Shown here piece after piece: positions 55,040 through 64,000 of a stretch of 64,000 nucleotides of DNA. Below the pieces are notes generated by a model, which worked only from the letters and a program-made list of their open reading frames with translations, was not told the DNA's origin and made no database searches. The DNA is from Chamaelirium japonicum (taxonomy: Eukaryota > Streptophyta > Magnoliopsida > Liliales > Melanthiaceae). The stretch covers positions 22,097,572-22,161,571 of the forward strand of contig OX393549.1 in NCBI GenBank assembly GCA_947650365.1. Direction: 5' to 3'. The translations under genes were made by a program, and so were the position numbers. How positions within the stretch are numbered: the stretch's first letter is position 1; every line of letters begins with the position of its first letter.

Positions 55040-57520
55040 ACGTGCCTCTTCCTCGGAGGCAAAGAAACCTGCTCGACGATAATAGCTGCTTATGGGGCCT
55101 GGAGTGGACTGGCGGTAGCTACCTGCGAAGATCCTTAGCCGTCTAAAGTAGCTGTCTGTGAAGACACCTGGCCAGGGTCTAAAGTAGCTGCCTGCGAGGA
55201 CCCCTGGCATGGCTCAAAGCTGGTCAATAAATGGTATAATAGTGAGAGCCCCTGACTGGACAAAACCTGGGAGCAGTTGTTATACTCAATCATATCTAGA
55301 ATACCCACCCCTAGCTCTATCTCTCCCTCCTCATGTGCCCCACCTCCCTCTTCTTGTGCCCCACCTCCCTCCTCATGTGTCTCTCCCTCCTGTGCACCAA
55401 CTCGGCCTCTACCTCGACCACCAACTCTTGCTCGGCCTCTGTCTCAGCTACCACGCCCCGTGCGGTATGGTACTAAAGGTTGTCCCTCAATAGGTGCATA
55501 GAGTAACCGAAGATCTGAAGCAGAACTCAGCAACTCTATAATACCTCTCACAGTATCCTCAGTATACAGCGGACCAACAGTCTCTAGATCGTCAGCCTAT
55601 AAAATTTAATTATATAATTTTAGAATTATATATTAAAGAGCACTTATGATAAATATACTTTAGGTAAATATTAAACTTACCGCCTGGAAGCATCTGAGGG
55701 TGTACTAGTGAAAAAACTGGTCCCTATATCCTTGGGGAAGCAAATGTGGCTCCAAGTAGTGCGTCCGTGGTTTGTAGATCCGTGGAATATCAAACCACTG
55801 ACGGTACTCCAGTGTCAGACCCCCGTCTGAAACATTTATGAAATGCACATATAAGCACATACTAAGAATTTAACTCTGTACACAATAAATATAACCACCT
55901 ATGAAATCAATAATTAATTTATTAAAATAACATCTTACCGTGAGAGTCCAAGCAGAGAAACGAGACTAACTTAACTTTGTATGCAACCAACCGTTGCTCC
56001 CACGCATGGAGGACAACGTGTCCTACACTCAAGCCTCTGTCCCTAGAAGCCCACGAAAGAGGTGTAGCAGGAATGGACTGGCATCTAACGTACTAACGTA
56101 AATACCGATTTAGTGGATGATATAGCACAAGCGTCATATGGATCACATAGGACCGGTGACATACCCAACTCGCCTCCCAAGCCTCCCATAAAAAAAGTGG
56201 AACATACAGCTCAAGTAGAAAGTGAGGGAGCTATATGACCTAAAAAATATATTATATTATTTAATATGACAATCAACTATTAAATTATGAATAACCTACT
56301 AAAATATCTAATGTTAATGTTTAATTAACTTATCTCACTCCCAGTCAGCAAATTCAGTATCATCCGGTACAACGGGATACTGTGGTAGGAGTCAGACTCG
56401 TACTGCCGGTACGAAAGGACCCACCTTAAAGCTCGAGGAAAGAGTCGGGTGCCCTTGGGAAGGTCAAAACGTACCAGCCTACCTACATGTAGGTACTCAT
56501 GGGCCCAAACCTAAAATAATACAATAAATATGTAAGATTCTAAACAATTCAAATAAAATAAAACAAGTATAATATATTATAATTTTTTTACCTACAGTAA
56601 AGGGGTACAATGCAACACCCATCACAAAATAGTTTAGGCCAGAGTATAAAAATGCCAGAACGACTGCACCCTAGGCATACTGGAAAGTGATAGTCAAATT
56701 CTGAAAAAAAAAAAAAAAAGATAACTAGCATGCACAAGATTGTCAGTTGCATCTGGAAACAGACATAAGCCACACAGTACCAACAAGTACGCACGTGTGT
56801 ACCTCAATGCCTTAAATAACAAAAATACATTATTAGCATGTCATTTATATAAGAATATTAACATGTATTGAATACAATTAATAAATAAAAACTTATCATC
56901 TCATGGTGTACTGGCTCTGGAGGTCCCGGTCCAAAGTGAGTACAAAACCAGCTAAGCTGGATGTATTGCTCCCTCTGTGATGGCGGAGGCGGTACAACTC
57001 CTAAGTTGTCATATATTAGTTGGCGGTAGTCAAAAGGTAGGGTGCTAGGAGGTACGGTCACATAGAGGCCGGTGATGGCCAACCCTGTGATCTGCTGAGT
57101 GTCCTTCAAGGTGATCAACATCTCTCCGGAAAAAAAAAATGTGTGAGTAGCCGATCAGCAACGCTCAGCTAGTGCGTAGCAGAGACGCAGACCGCTGTTT
57201 AGCCATCGGATACGGCTGAACCAACTGAACCCGGCCTGCTCCACTAACTGAGTATGGGTGTCGAACAACTCCTACTCGTCCAAAAAAATTCACGTGATAA
57301 CGGGAACGAATATCGTGATAGTCGATCTAATATACAAATTTTAACTAAATTCTTTAATTTTTTAATATTAATTAATTTGAATATCGTAATATGCTCAAAT
57401 ATAAAATTTAAGACGTACCTCAGTATACTCGAATATGGCAGTAGCACGATATCTAGTTCGTGACAGAAACACCTGATTTGTAATCGAGCTTCTAGGAAAT
57501 CGTACATCATTCTGCTTCAT
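55040..57520 (-). pseudogene. Plant mobile domain (PMD, MAIN-like) pseudogene
   Basis: On the minus strand, scattered exons spell a PMD protein, the domain shared by MAIN/MAIL proteins of plants and some transposons. LFDTHTQLVEQAGFSWFS precedes ALAER and THTFFFSGEMLITLKDTQQITGLAITG (about 57250-57020), the PMD signature. YGAVVLAFLYSGLNYF follows near 56690 (a TAG replaces the expected Trp), then VWAHEYLHVGRLVRFDLPKGTRLFP near 56500, and a C-terminal Gly/Arg-rich and Glu-rich tail (about 55330-55480). Intron-like gaps fall near 56520-56630, 56250-56340, 55835-55940 and 55630-55680. Stops at 56690 and near 55710 and 55440 make it a pseudogene. Confidence 0.83.
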
Positions 57521-57659
57521 TCCAAATAATATCCACAAGAGCACCCCACTCGCACAAATAGCACCCCACCCCACCCACTGCCAACACCCCCACAGGTCCA
57601 TAGTGCTCCCACAGAGAGGGCCACCAAAGAGAGAAGGTAGAGAAGAGGAGAGAAAGAGT

Positions 57660-57860
57660 TTTACGCCAAATGAACCAAATGACATATTTCTCCTATAAAT
57701 ATTTATCTGGTTTTACGTCATCTCAAATAGCGTAAAGACTCTACGCCATCTCAAATGACGTAAAGTAGAGGTATTTTGGGTATGTGAATATATGGCTCCC
57801 TTATTTACGCCATTTGTATTGCCGTAAACCCTTTACGCCATCTCAAATGACGTAAAGTTT
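57660..57860. promoter_or_regulatory. Cluster of five CTTTACG...CGTAAAG palindromes upstream of the PMD gene
   Basis: Units of ~25 bp at 57660, 57712, 57741, 57803 and 57832 have the form TTTACGCCATCTCAAATGACGTAAA. The outer 6-7 bases are inverted repeats, and the inner TGACGT resembles a bZIP site. The cluster lies 5' of the minus-strand PMD pseudogene, in the promoter position. Confidence 0.6.
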
Positions 57861-58746
57861 TTTCTTCTTCCAATTACTAATGTTTTGATCCGTTTATTAA
57901 AATAATAATATTTTTTGTTCTGTTTTTTAAAAATTTCTGAAAAATTTATTGCCAATGCTTGAATATTTATTGTCAATGCCTAAATTGTGGTTCAAATTTA
58001 CTTCTTCGTGTCCTTGGAAGTATTCTATTTGCTCTCTTATTTTATAGATACTTTTCTGTTCAAATTTTTATGTGAGTTCAAAATTACAGCATGAGTATGT
58101 AATAAGTTTCTAAAAGAGCCATAGTTTAATAGTATATTAGGTTAAGAAACTCTCAAGTCAATTAAGATTAGGTTTGAGGTTGGTTAGAGAGATATATGCA
58201 CATGGTACTATCTAAGAAGAATGCCAATTTACCTATTGTTTTCTTAGTAGAAATCTAGAGTTTTTTTTCCCCCTCCTCTTTCTCTACTACTTGGTTGGTC
58301 CCATACCCTTCCTGTCCTCAGGGGATGTGCTATCTTCGTACGGGCCCAAATCCTTCTCGATTCCCTTCAATGGAGATCCCTTTGGTGATATATGTTGGTG
58401 TATAGGTCCTTAACTATTTTGCAATATCAGCCGCAGGACATCCTAATTTGCTATATTAGCTAAGGTCCCTACAAGTATACATTCGTCTTCAGAAACAGTA
58501 TATATTCGTCTTCAGAAAGAGTATACATTCGTCGGGAGGGACTTGAGCTATATTTCGAAATTAACGTGACCTGTAACTAAAATCCCTGTCTGCCAATTGT
58601 TTCTACGTAGGATCCTTCATCACCGATCTACTCAGATCTCGCTCTCTCTAATAATCCCTGTCTGACAATTGTTATGTGGACCGATGAATAGATATGAATT
58701 ATTTGTTATATCGTTATCAATATTTCCTCTCTGAATAGGGATAGCT
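57861..58746. other. AT-rich non-coding DNA before the F-box fragment
   Basis: It contains a small triplication of AGTATACATTCGTC-like sequence near 58474-58535 and no supported gene. Confidence 0.55.
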
Positions 58747-59019
58747 GTGAAATTAAAGAGGGATGATAGGTATTCTATGACAGTAATCATTGCTTTCATT
58801 CTCTTGTTGCTTTTAGTGGGCATCCTCACACAGATAGAGCATCATGCTCTTGCATCAGAAACGATCAATCTCAGCCGTCGTCCTACCACACATGATGTGC
58901 TGCTCGAGATTCTTTCGAGAGTTCCTGGAAGATCCCTTGTAAGATTTAGGTGTGTTTGCAAGCTATGGAGCTCATTGTTCCTTGACCCACACTTTATCAA
59001 ATATGTGGAAGCTTCTTGA
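58747..59019 (+). pseudogene. F-box protein N-terminal fragment (90 aa)
   Basis: Residues 47-88 match an F-box, the Skp1-binding module of SCF ubiquitin ligases: THDVLLEILSRVPGRSLVRF, then RCVCKLWSSLFLDPHFIKY. The frame stops at residue 90, right after the F-box, whereas family members run on to kelch or FBA repeats, so this is a truncated gene. Unusually, a hydrophobic stretch (VIIAFILLLLLVGI) at about residues 13-26 precedes the F-box. It may be chance upstream sequence rather than a true membrane anchor. Confidence 0.82.
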
Positions 59020-59049
59020 TCTCCACACCGGCACTTGCTCGAAGATCAA

Positions 59050-59412
59050 TTTGCCTTACACGATGAGATAAGTATTTCGACTCGGGCAAGGCCTTTCGTA
59101 TGCGAGGAGAGCATTGTCCCAATAGATTGCTTGAAGAATAGATGATCGAAGGCCTTTCAAGAGAAGCCTCTTTTTTTTCTTCTATGCACTATATCTGCAT
59201 TGAAAACACAACTAATCATTTTGTTGGGAGCAGCTTATTTTGCTTTGAGCAATGCTATTCATACCGAAACTCTTACCGAAAGAGTCTTACCTGTTAATGT
59301 ATATTGTAGGTTATACATATGAGTTAGGTGTACAAGACTCATTCCCTACACATGTATGTACCTTTTTATTCGTGGCTATTGCCCTAATGAGAATCATCAG
59401 TCATTCTTTTAA

Positions 59413-59482
<70 letters not shown>

Positions 59483-59835
59483 TTTAGGGTTGTGGTGAGA
59501 TAAGTATTTGGACTCGGGCGATGCCTTTCGTATGCGAGGAGAGCATTGCCCAATAGATTGCATGAAGAATAGATCATCGAAGGCAGTGTGAAGTGTTGTC
59601 AATGACTAAATAGTATTTATTGCCAATGCCTAAATTATGTATGGTTTTAAATTGTTTGTCAATGACGAAATATTTATTGCCAATGCCTAAATTATGTATG
59701 GTTTTTAACTTTTAGCTTTTTTTTTCTATGTACTGTATCTGCATTGAAAACACAACTGCTCTTTTTGTTGGGAACATGTTATTTTGCTTTGAGCAAGTCA
59801 TACCGAAACTCTTACCGAAAGAGTCTTACCGAATG
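59050..59835. repeat. Diverged tandem duplication downstream of the F-box fragment
   Basis: Two segments repeat in the same order. GATAAGTATTTCGACTCGGGC...GAATAGATGATCGAAGGC (59064-59153) matches 59498-59583. The segment from CTATGCACTATATCTGCATTG to CCGAAAGAGTCTTACC (59181-59291) matches 59727-59830. A (TC)n run lies between the copies. Confidence 0.82.
59418..59482 (+). repeat. (TC)n microsatellite
   Basis: About 32 uninterrupted TC units inside the duplicated region. Confidence 0.95.
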
Positions 59836-59868
59836 ACATGGCATCCATTCATAGTGCCCCTTTTTGCC

Positions 59869-60485
59869 TGCCCCTTTTTTTCACAGTCGATTGAAGGTTT
59901 GACCCTTCGGGATGTGGCGCACTTCAAAGCGCTGAGTTGTGACTTCCTGGGCTGTCACACAAGCACTGTAGAGTAGAAAGGTAGAGAAAGAGATGACACA
60001 AGATATGGTGATGAAGTTCGGCCGAAGCCTACGTCTCCGTGCGGTAAGACGCAACCTTTGAACCCACTATCTCTGAGTAAACAGTAGAGCTACTCTCGAC
60101 AGGCCAAGGAGTGCTTCTTACAAGTAATCAGAGGGTGGAAAAGGAGTCTGAAAACTAGAAAACTCAAGGAGCTCTGGAAAACAGAAAGTGGGTTTCTGGT
60201 CTGGAATTTCGGATCCGAAATCATTTACAGGGGTTGCTATTTATAAGGGCTTAGTTTATCTAGAGAATATTCTAGGAATATTCCAAGAAATATCCGGGGT
60301 TTGGTAAATACCCGGGGGGATTTACCAGACCCTAGATAGTGCAAGTGGGCCCCAGGCAGGGCTGCAGCTCCCACCACTGGACTCGTGGACCCCAGGCAGG
60401 GCTGCGGGTCCCACCGTTGGACTCATGGGCCCCAGGCGGGGCTGTGGGTCCCATCGTTGGGCGTTAGCCAGATTTTGCACCCACA
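59869..60485 (-). repeat. Element D 3' LTR with heat-shock-element-like cluster
   Basis: It ends GCACCCACA at 60485 in plus reading, next to a polypurine tract in reverse, so transcription is leftward. It is homologous to the element E LTR. TATA box in reverse is TATTTATA at 60238-60245, and GAATATTC copies are at 60265 and 60276. The left edge (TGCCCC near 59869 or 59855) is uncertain. Confidence 0.82.
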
Positions 60486-60500
60486 ATTACCCCCTCCCAG
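60486..60500 (-). promoter_or_regulatory. Polypurine tract of element D
   Basis: Minus strand CTGGGAGGGGGTAAT precedes the LTR's TGTGGGTGC. Confidence 0.83.
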
Positions 60501-60569
60501 CTAGATAGGTGTTAACCTAGCTGGTTGGGATTTTCTGGTGCAAAGTCGGTCGCTTATCTACCGATCTTC

Positions 60570-61265
60570 TATCCAGGGTTGGTCGTCATCTGTCTGTCGA
60601 CCTGCTACGTGAGGCCAACCGTTGGGCCTGCCAACTCCCTGCCAGGGATCGGCCGGGTGTGCGTGTGCCGACCCATTATGCAGGGCCGACCATCGTCTGT
60701 CTGCTGACCCGTTGCGCGGGGCCGACTGTTATGTGTCTGCCGACCCGTTGTGCGGGGCCGACTATTGTCTGCCTGTTGATTCCCTGTCCGGGATCGACAG
60801 TTGTCTATCTACCGACCCCTGTCCGGGACCGACCGTCGTCTGCCTGCCGACCTCTTGTCCGAGGCCGACCATAGTCTATCTGCCGACTCGTTGCGCGGGG
60901 CCGACCGTCGTCTGTCTGCCGACCCCCTGCGCGGGGTCGACTGTTGTGTGTCTACCGACCTGTTGTACGGGACCGACCATTATTTGCCTGCCGATCCCCT
61001 ATCCGGGATCGACAGCTGTCTGTCTGTCGACCCCTGTCCGAGACCGATCGTCGTCTGCCTGTCGACCCCCTGTCCGGGGCCGACCATAGTCTGTTTGGCG
61101 ACCCGTTGCGCAGGGCCGACCGTCGTCTGCCTGCCGATCCCCTACGTGAATCCAACCATCGTCTGTCTGTCGACCCCTTGTCCGGGGCCGACCGTTGTCT
61201 GCCTGCCGACCCCCTGTCTGGAGCCGACTGCTGTGCGTCTGCCGACCCGTTGGGTAGGATCGACT
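60570..61265. repeat. Tandem array of ~36-bp units in the element D 3' UTR
   Basis: About 19 units related to CCGACCGTCGTCTGTCTGCC followed by GACCCGTTGCGCGGGG. Each contains a short GCGCGGGG/CCCC-type inverted pair. Variation is moderate. The overlapping Cys/Pro/Thr-rich frames are by-products. Confidence 0.92.
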
Positions 61266-61382
61266 ACTGGTGTGTTACCCCCTCCCAGTTGGGTAGGTGG
61301 TAACCTGGTTAACTGGGGTCACAAAAATAGCTGCGCGTAAGTTGGTTCGGGCTAAAAAACCTGGGGGGCGTTGTCAAAAAAT

Positions 61383-61640
61383 ATTAGGGGCAGGGGGTTC
61401 TGTGCAAAAAGTTAGGGGTAGGGGGTTTTGTATAAAAGTTAGAAGCAGGGGGTTCTGTGCAAAAAATTAGGGGTAGGGAGGTTATGTGCAAAAAGTCTTA
61501 GGTAATGGGTTATGTGTAAAAAGTCGAGTTAAATCTGTGCAAAAAATCAGGAGTAAGGGGGTATGGTCAAAGATTCTAGGTGGCAGGGGTTTTTTTTGTA
61601 AAAAATCCTGGGCTAGGTTTATTGTCAAAAAGTGATAAAA
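61383..61640. repeat. ~29-bp degenerate repeat in the element D 3' UTR
   Basis: GGGTTCTGTGCAAAAAGTTAGGGGTA-like units recur about eight times. Confidence 0.75.
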
Positions 61641-61869
61641 GGGGTTCTGGGCAGAAATTTTTAGGATTGGGGGGTTTTTTGCAAAAACCCAGGTTGGGTT
61701 TTGGGGGGTCGGGAGAAGTGTATAGGGAGACTCCCGGGGTAGACCCAAGAGCTCCCGGGGTGGTAGGTGGTCGTTTGATCAGATTGTACTGAATCGTGGC
61801 CACACGATTTAAACAGCAGAATGAGTGCAATGCACTCAGCCCGAATCGAGCGGCGATCCGCGAGGCCAC

Positions 61870-62480
61870 CTCAGGAAGGGCGGGGGGGTTTTGTTTTCAG
61901 TGGGTCGGGATTTTGGTGAGAAGGGGGGGGGTTGTTTTTAGTGGGTCAGGATTTTGGTGAGAGGGGGGGTCCGGAGAAATGCTGGGGGGGTCGGGTTGGT
62001 CGCACCCCTCTCTCTCTCTCTCTCTAAACTCTCTCTGCTCTTTCTCTCTCTCTAAGCTCTCTCTGCTCTCTCTCTCTTTCTCTCTCTCTCTCTCTTTCCT
62101 CTCTCTTTTTCACTCTCTAACTCTCTCTCTCTCTCTCTCTCTCTCTTTCCTCTCTCTGTTTTTCTCTCTCTCTCTCTCTTTCCTCGCTCTCTCACCTCTC
62201 TCTTACCTCTCTCTCTCTCACCTCTCTGCTTTTGCACCAGGGGGGGTTGGATGAGTTGTCTCTGCAGGTAGGGGAGGTCGGGCGCCGGTGAGAGGGGGTC
62301 GGGCGGAGAGCACCCTGGGGGGGGTCGGGCGCCGGTCGCAGCCGTAGTAGAGAGAACCGACGAGGCCGTTCGGCGCCCGGGATGGACCCAAGGTCGCACG
62401 AGGGTTCTGGCCGATACAGGTCGGGTGAGGGGGTTGTCGCTGCTTCGTCGATGCCACAGACGGGGGAGGATTTCGGAGTA
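61870..62480. other. CT-microsatellite and G-rich segment of the element D 3' UTR
   Basis: TCTCTC-rich DNA at 62008-62225 is flanked by GGGGGG-containing sequence. No supported coding sequence. The adjoining 62481-62745 has two copies of CGGAGTACTCAGC (62474 and 62673). Confidence 0.7.
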
Positions 62481-62747
62481 CTCAGCATGGTGACTTTGTA
62501 TCAGTTGGACTTAGGCGAAGTGCCCTCTCAGTTGAGCCTACGTATCGGGACATGTAGCTTTGTACTGTTGCAGGTTAGCCGGCCGTGTCGCAACGCGAAC
62601 CGAACTAACTGTGGTGAGGCATTAGTGCATGTGTCCTTACGTGACAACGTGAGCACGTGCGACGCTAATGATTCGGAGTACTCAGCGTAGTGCCCTTGTA
62701 TCGGTTGGCCTTTTCATTGATAGCTTGATGGAGATTACATTCATTGA

Positions 62748-64000
62748 TAAAATTTCTTGAGATGTGATGCATTCCATGCTCTGAGTAGTCGTTGTCCTTC
62801 CGGCGTCACTAGTCGGTATGACCCTTTTCCTCCGGCTAACTCGACAATGTATGGTCCTTCCCAGTTCGGAGCGAACTTGCCGCTGCTATGCTCTTTTGTG
62901 TTTGGGAAGACCGCTCTTAGAACAAGTTCTCCGACGCTGAACTGTCTTTTGCTATCCTTGCGGTCGAAAGCTGACTTGATCTTTTGTTGATAGTTGGCGA
63001 TGCGTACGGCTGCTTGATCACGAAGTTCGTCTGTGCAGTCGAGGTCACCGATGCGAAGTTCCTCATTGATCTCTTATTCGATTGCGAGGGACTTGATAGT
63101 TGGGCATATGGCTTCGGTTGACATAATTGCTTCTGACCCATAAGTTAGGCGGAAGGGTGAAAATCCGGTCGATCATCGAGGTGTGGTTCGATACCCCACA
63201 GCACCTCAGGAAGGACTTTCTCCCAGAGCCCTTTCTTGTCTTCTAACTTCTTCTTAAGTATGCCGAGGATGGCTCGGTTGGAGGCTTCCGCTTGACCGTT
63301 GCATTGAGGGCATCTCGGGGTTGAATAGAAGAGTTTGATCCCATACTCTTGGCAAAAGTCCCGGAATTTGTCCGAGTCGAATTGTGCTCTATTGTCAGCG
63401 ATAAGCACTTGGGGCATGCTGAATCTTAAGAAGATGTTCTTCCTGACAAATTTGATGACTTCATCGTCTGTTTCACAGAAGAGAGGCACAGCTTCGACCC
63501 ATTTGGTGAAGTAGTCAGTTGCTAACAGCAGGTACTTCTTCTTACTGGGAGAAGGTGGGAATGGGCCCAGGAAATCCAACCCCCATTGATGGAACGGCCA
63601 AGGACTCGTCAGAGGGTGAAGCTCAGATGCAGGGAGATGGATTGATCGAGCATGTTGTTGGCAGGGTTCATACTTCTGGACGAACTGTCATGCGTCCTTG
63701 GCCATAGTGGACCAATAGTAGCCTTGGAGTTTGACTTTCCCTTTGAGGGATCTGCCGCCAGAATGGTTACTGCAAGCTCCGGCATGGATATTTGCTAATA
63801 TCATTTCCACTTGTCCAAGGCTGACGCATTTGAGAAGGATTCCGCTGTGGGACTGGAAGTAGAGATCGTCTCCTTCAAGGTGATAGAGAGGGAGTTTCCT
63901 TTGAAATCGTCTGGCTTGAATCGGGTCCTCCAGTATTTTGTTGTGCTTGAAGAGGTTGAGGATTGGCCATCTCTAATCTAACTGATCTTCGCTTAGGGCG
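62748..64000 (-). pseudogene. Element D integrase, frameshifted and interrupted
   Basis: The minus strand encodes a Ty3 integrase that would insert element DNA into the genome. The zinc region HAGACSNHSGGRSLKGKV with downstream Cys pair is near 63770-63690, and a TGA falls at 63688-63690 just before the cysteines. The core is MDFLGPFPPSPSKKKYLLLA (from 63579), IADNRAQFDSDKF and CNGQAEASNRAILG with D, D and E visible. A frameshift near 63200 interrupts RTTPRSSTGFSPFRLTYGSEA, and a TGA follows. The C-terminal module (PNWEGPYIVELAGGKGSY) reads to a stop near 62748. It is dead as it stands. Confidence 0.92.

Larger units (their letters stand above)
60486..64000 (-). mobile_element. Element D: 3' part of a Tat-type Ty3 element (runs off the window)
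   Basis: On the minus strand the order is integrase (62748-64000), a long 3' untranslated region with arrays, polypurine tract and LTR. The 5' part lies beyond base 64000. It represents the autonomous relative of element E but is degenerate. Confidence 0.88.

Noticed and set aside
60525..61340. Cys/Pro-rich repetitive proteins
   Set aside because: The 36-bp period is a multiple of three, so any phase without a stop stays open; no start context or homologous protein supports coding.

Overview
The window looks like nuclear DNA of a flowering plant. The evidence is an interstitial TTTAGGG (plant-type telomere) array, plant Ty3/gypsy (Athila- and Tat-type), Ty1/copia, TRIM and Mutator-type elements, a plant mobile domain (PMD) pseudogene and an F-box fragment. 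A captured ribosomal-protein S2 (uS5) fragment is very rich in G/C at third codon positions, which weakly suggests a monocot. I found no intact host gene, tRNA, rRNA or CRISPR array; nearly everything recognisable is transposable-element DNA, much of it nested or broken.

Layout. (1) 1-12457, element A: an Athila-type Ty3 element on the + strand, cut by the window's left edge. It has one open 1810-codon gag-pol frame, a separate 172-codon retropepsin ORF in the usual env position, and LTRs that differ at only two of 1125 comparable bases, so it inserted very recently. (2) 12458-15159: unassigned intergenic DNA. (3) 15160-23427, element B: a complete minus-strand Tat-like element (target duplication ATACC) that keeps only gag, carries a captured uS5 fragment and is filled with tandem arrays. 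(4) 23848-31537, element C: a complete minus-strand Tat-like element (target duplication ATAAT) with gag, protease and RNase H remnants; RT and integrase are missing and a 145-bp tandem array lies where RT is expected. (5) 31837-38306: one copia family as two head-to-head halves that share 651-bp inverted arms. (6) 38307-41880: non-coding DNA ending in two abutting minus-strand LTR/primer-binding-site remnants. (7) 41880-46722, element E: a decayed plus-strand Tat-type element. (8) 47025-49753, element F: a complete small gag-only minus-strand element (target duplication AATAG). (9) 50360-51080 AT-rich repeats; 51483-51769 a 287-bp TRIM; 51805-53640 a dead Mutator-type transposase; 54054-54632 the telomere-like array; 55040-57520 a PMD pseudogene on the minus strand; 58747-59019 an F-box fragment. 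(10) 59869-64000, element D: the 3' part of a minus-strand Tat-type element of the same family as E, with a broken integrase.

How the parts relate. A is the only element with a full gag-PR-RT-RH-IN set and could be autonomous. B, C and F keep LTRs, primer sites and target duplications but not the full enzyme set, so they must have been mobilised in trans. The most interesting signals are a stem-loop with the conserved core AGCTCGGC found twice in A and once in the unrelated copia element; the extra protease ORF of A, which sits behind a strong splice acceptor; heat-shock-element-like clusters just upstream of the TATA boxes in the D/E LTR family; and the host-gene capture in B. LTR differences were counted by eye, and ages derived from them are approximate.
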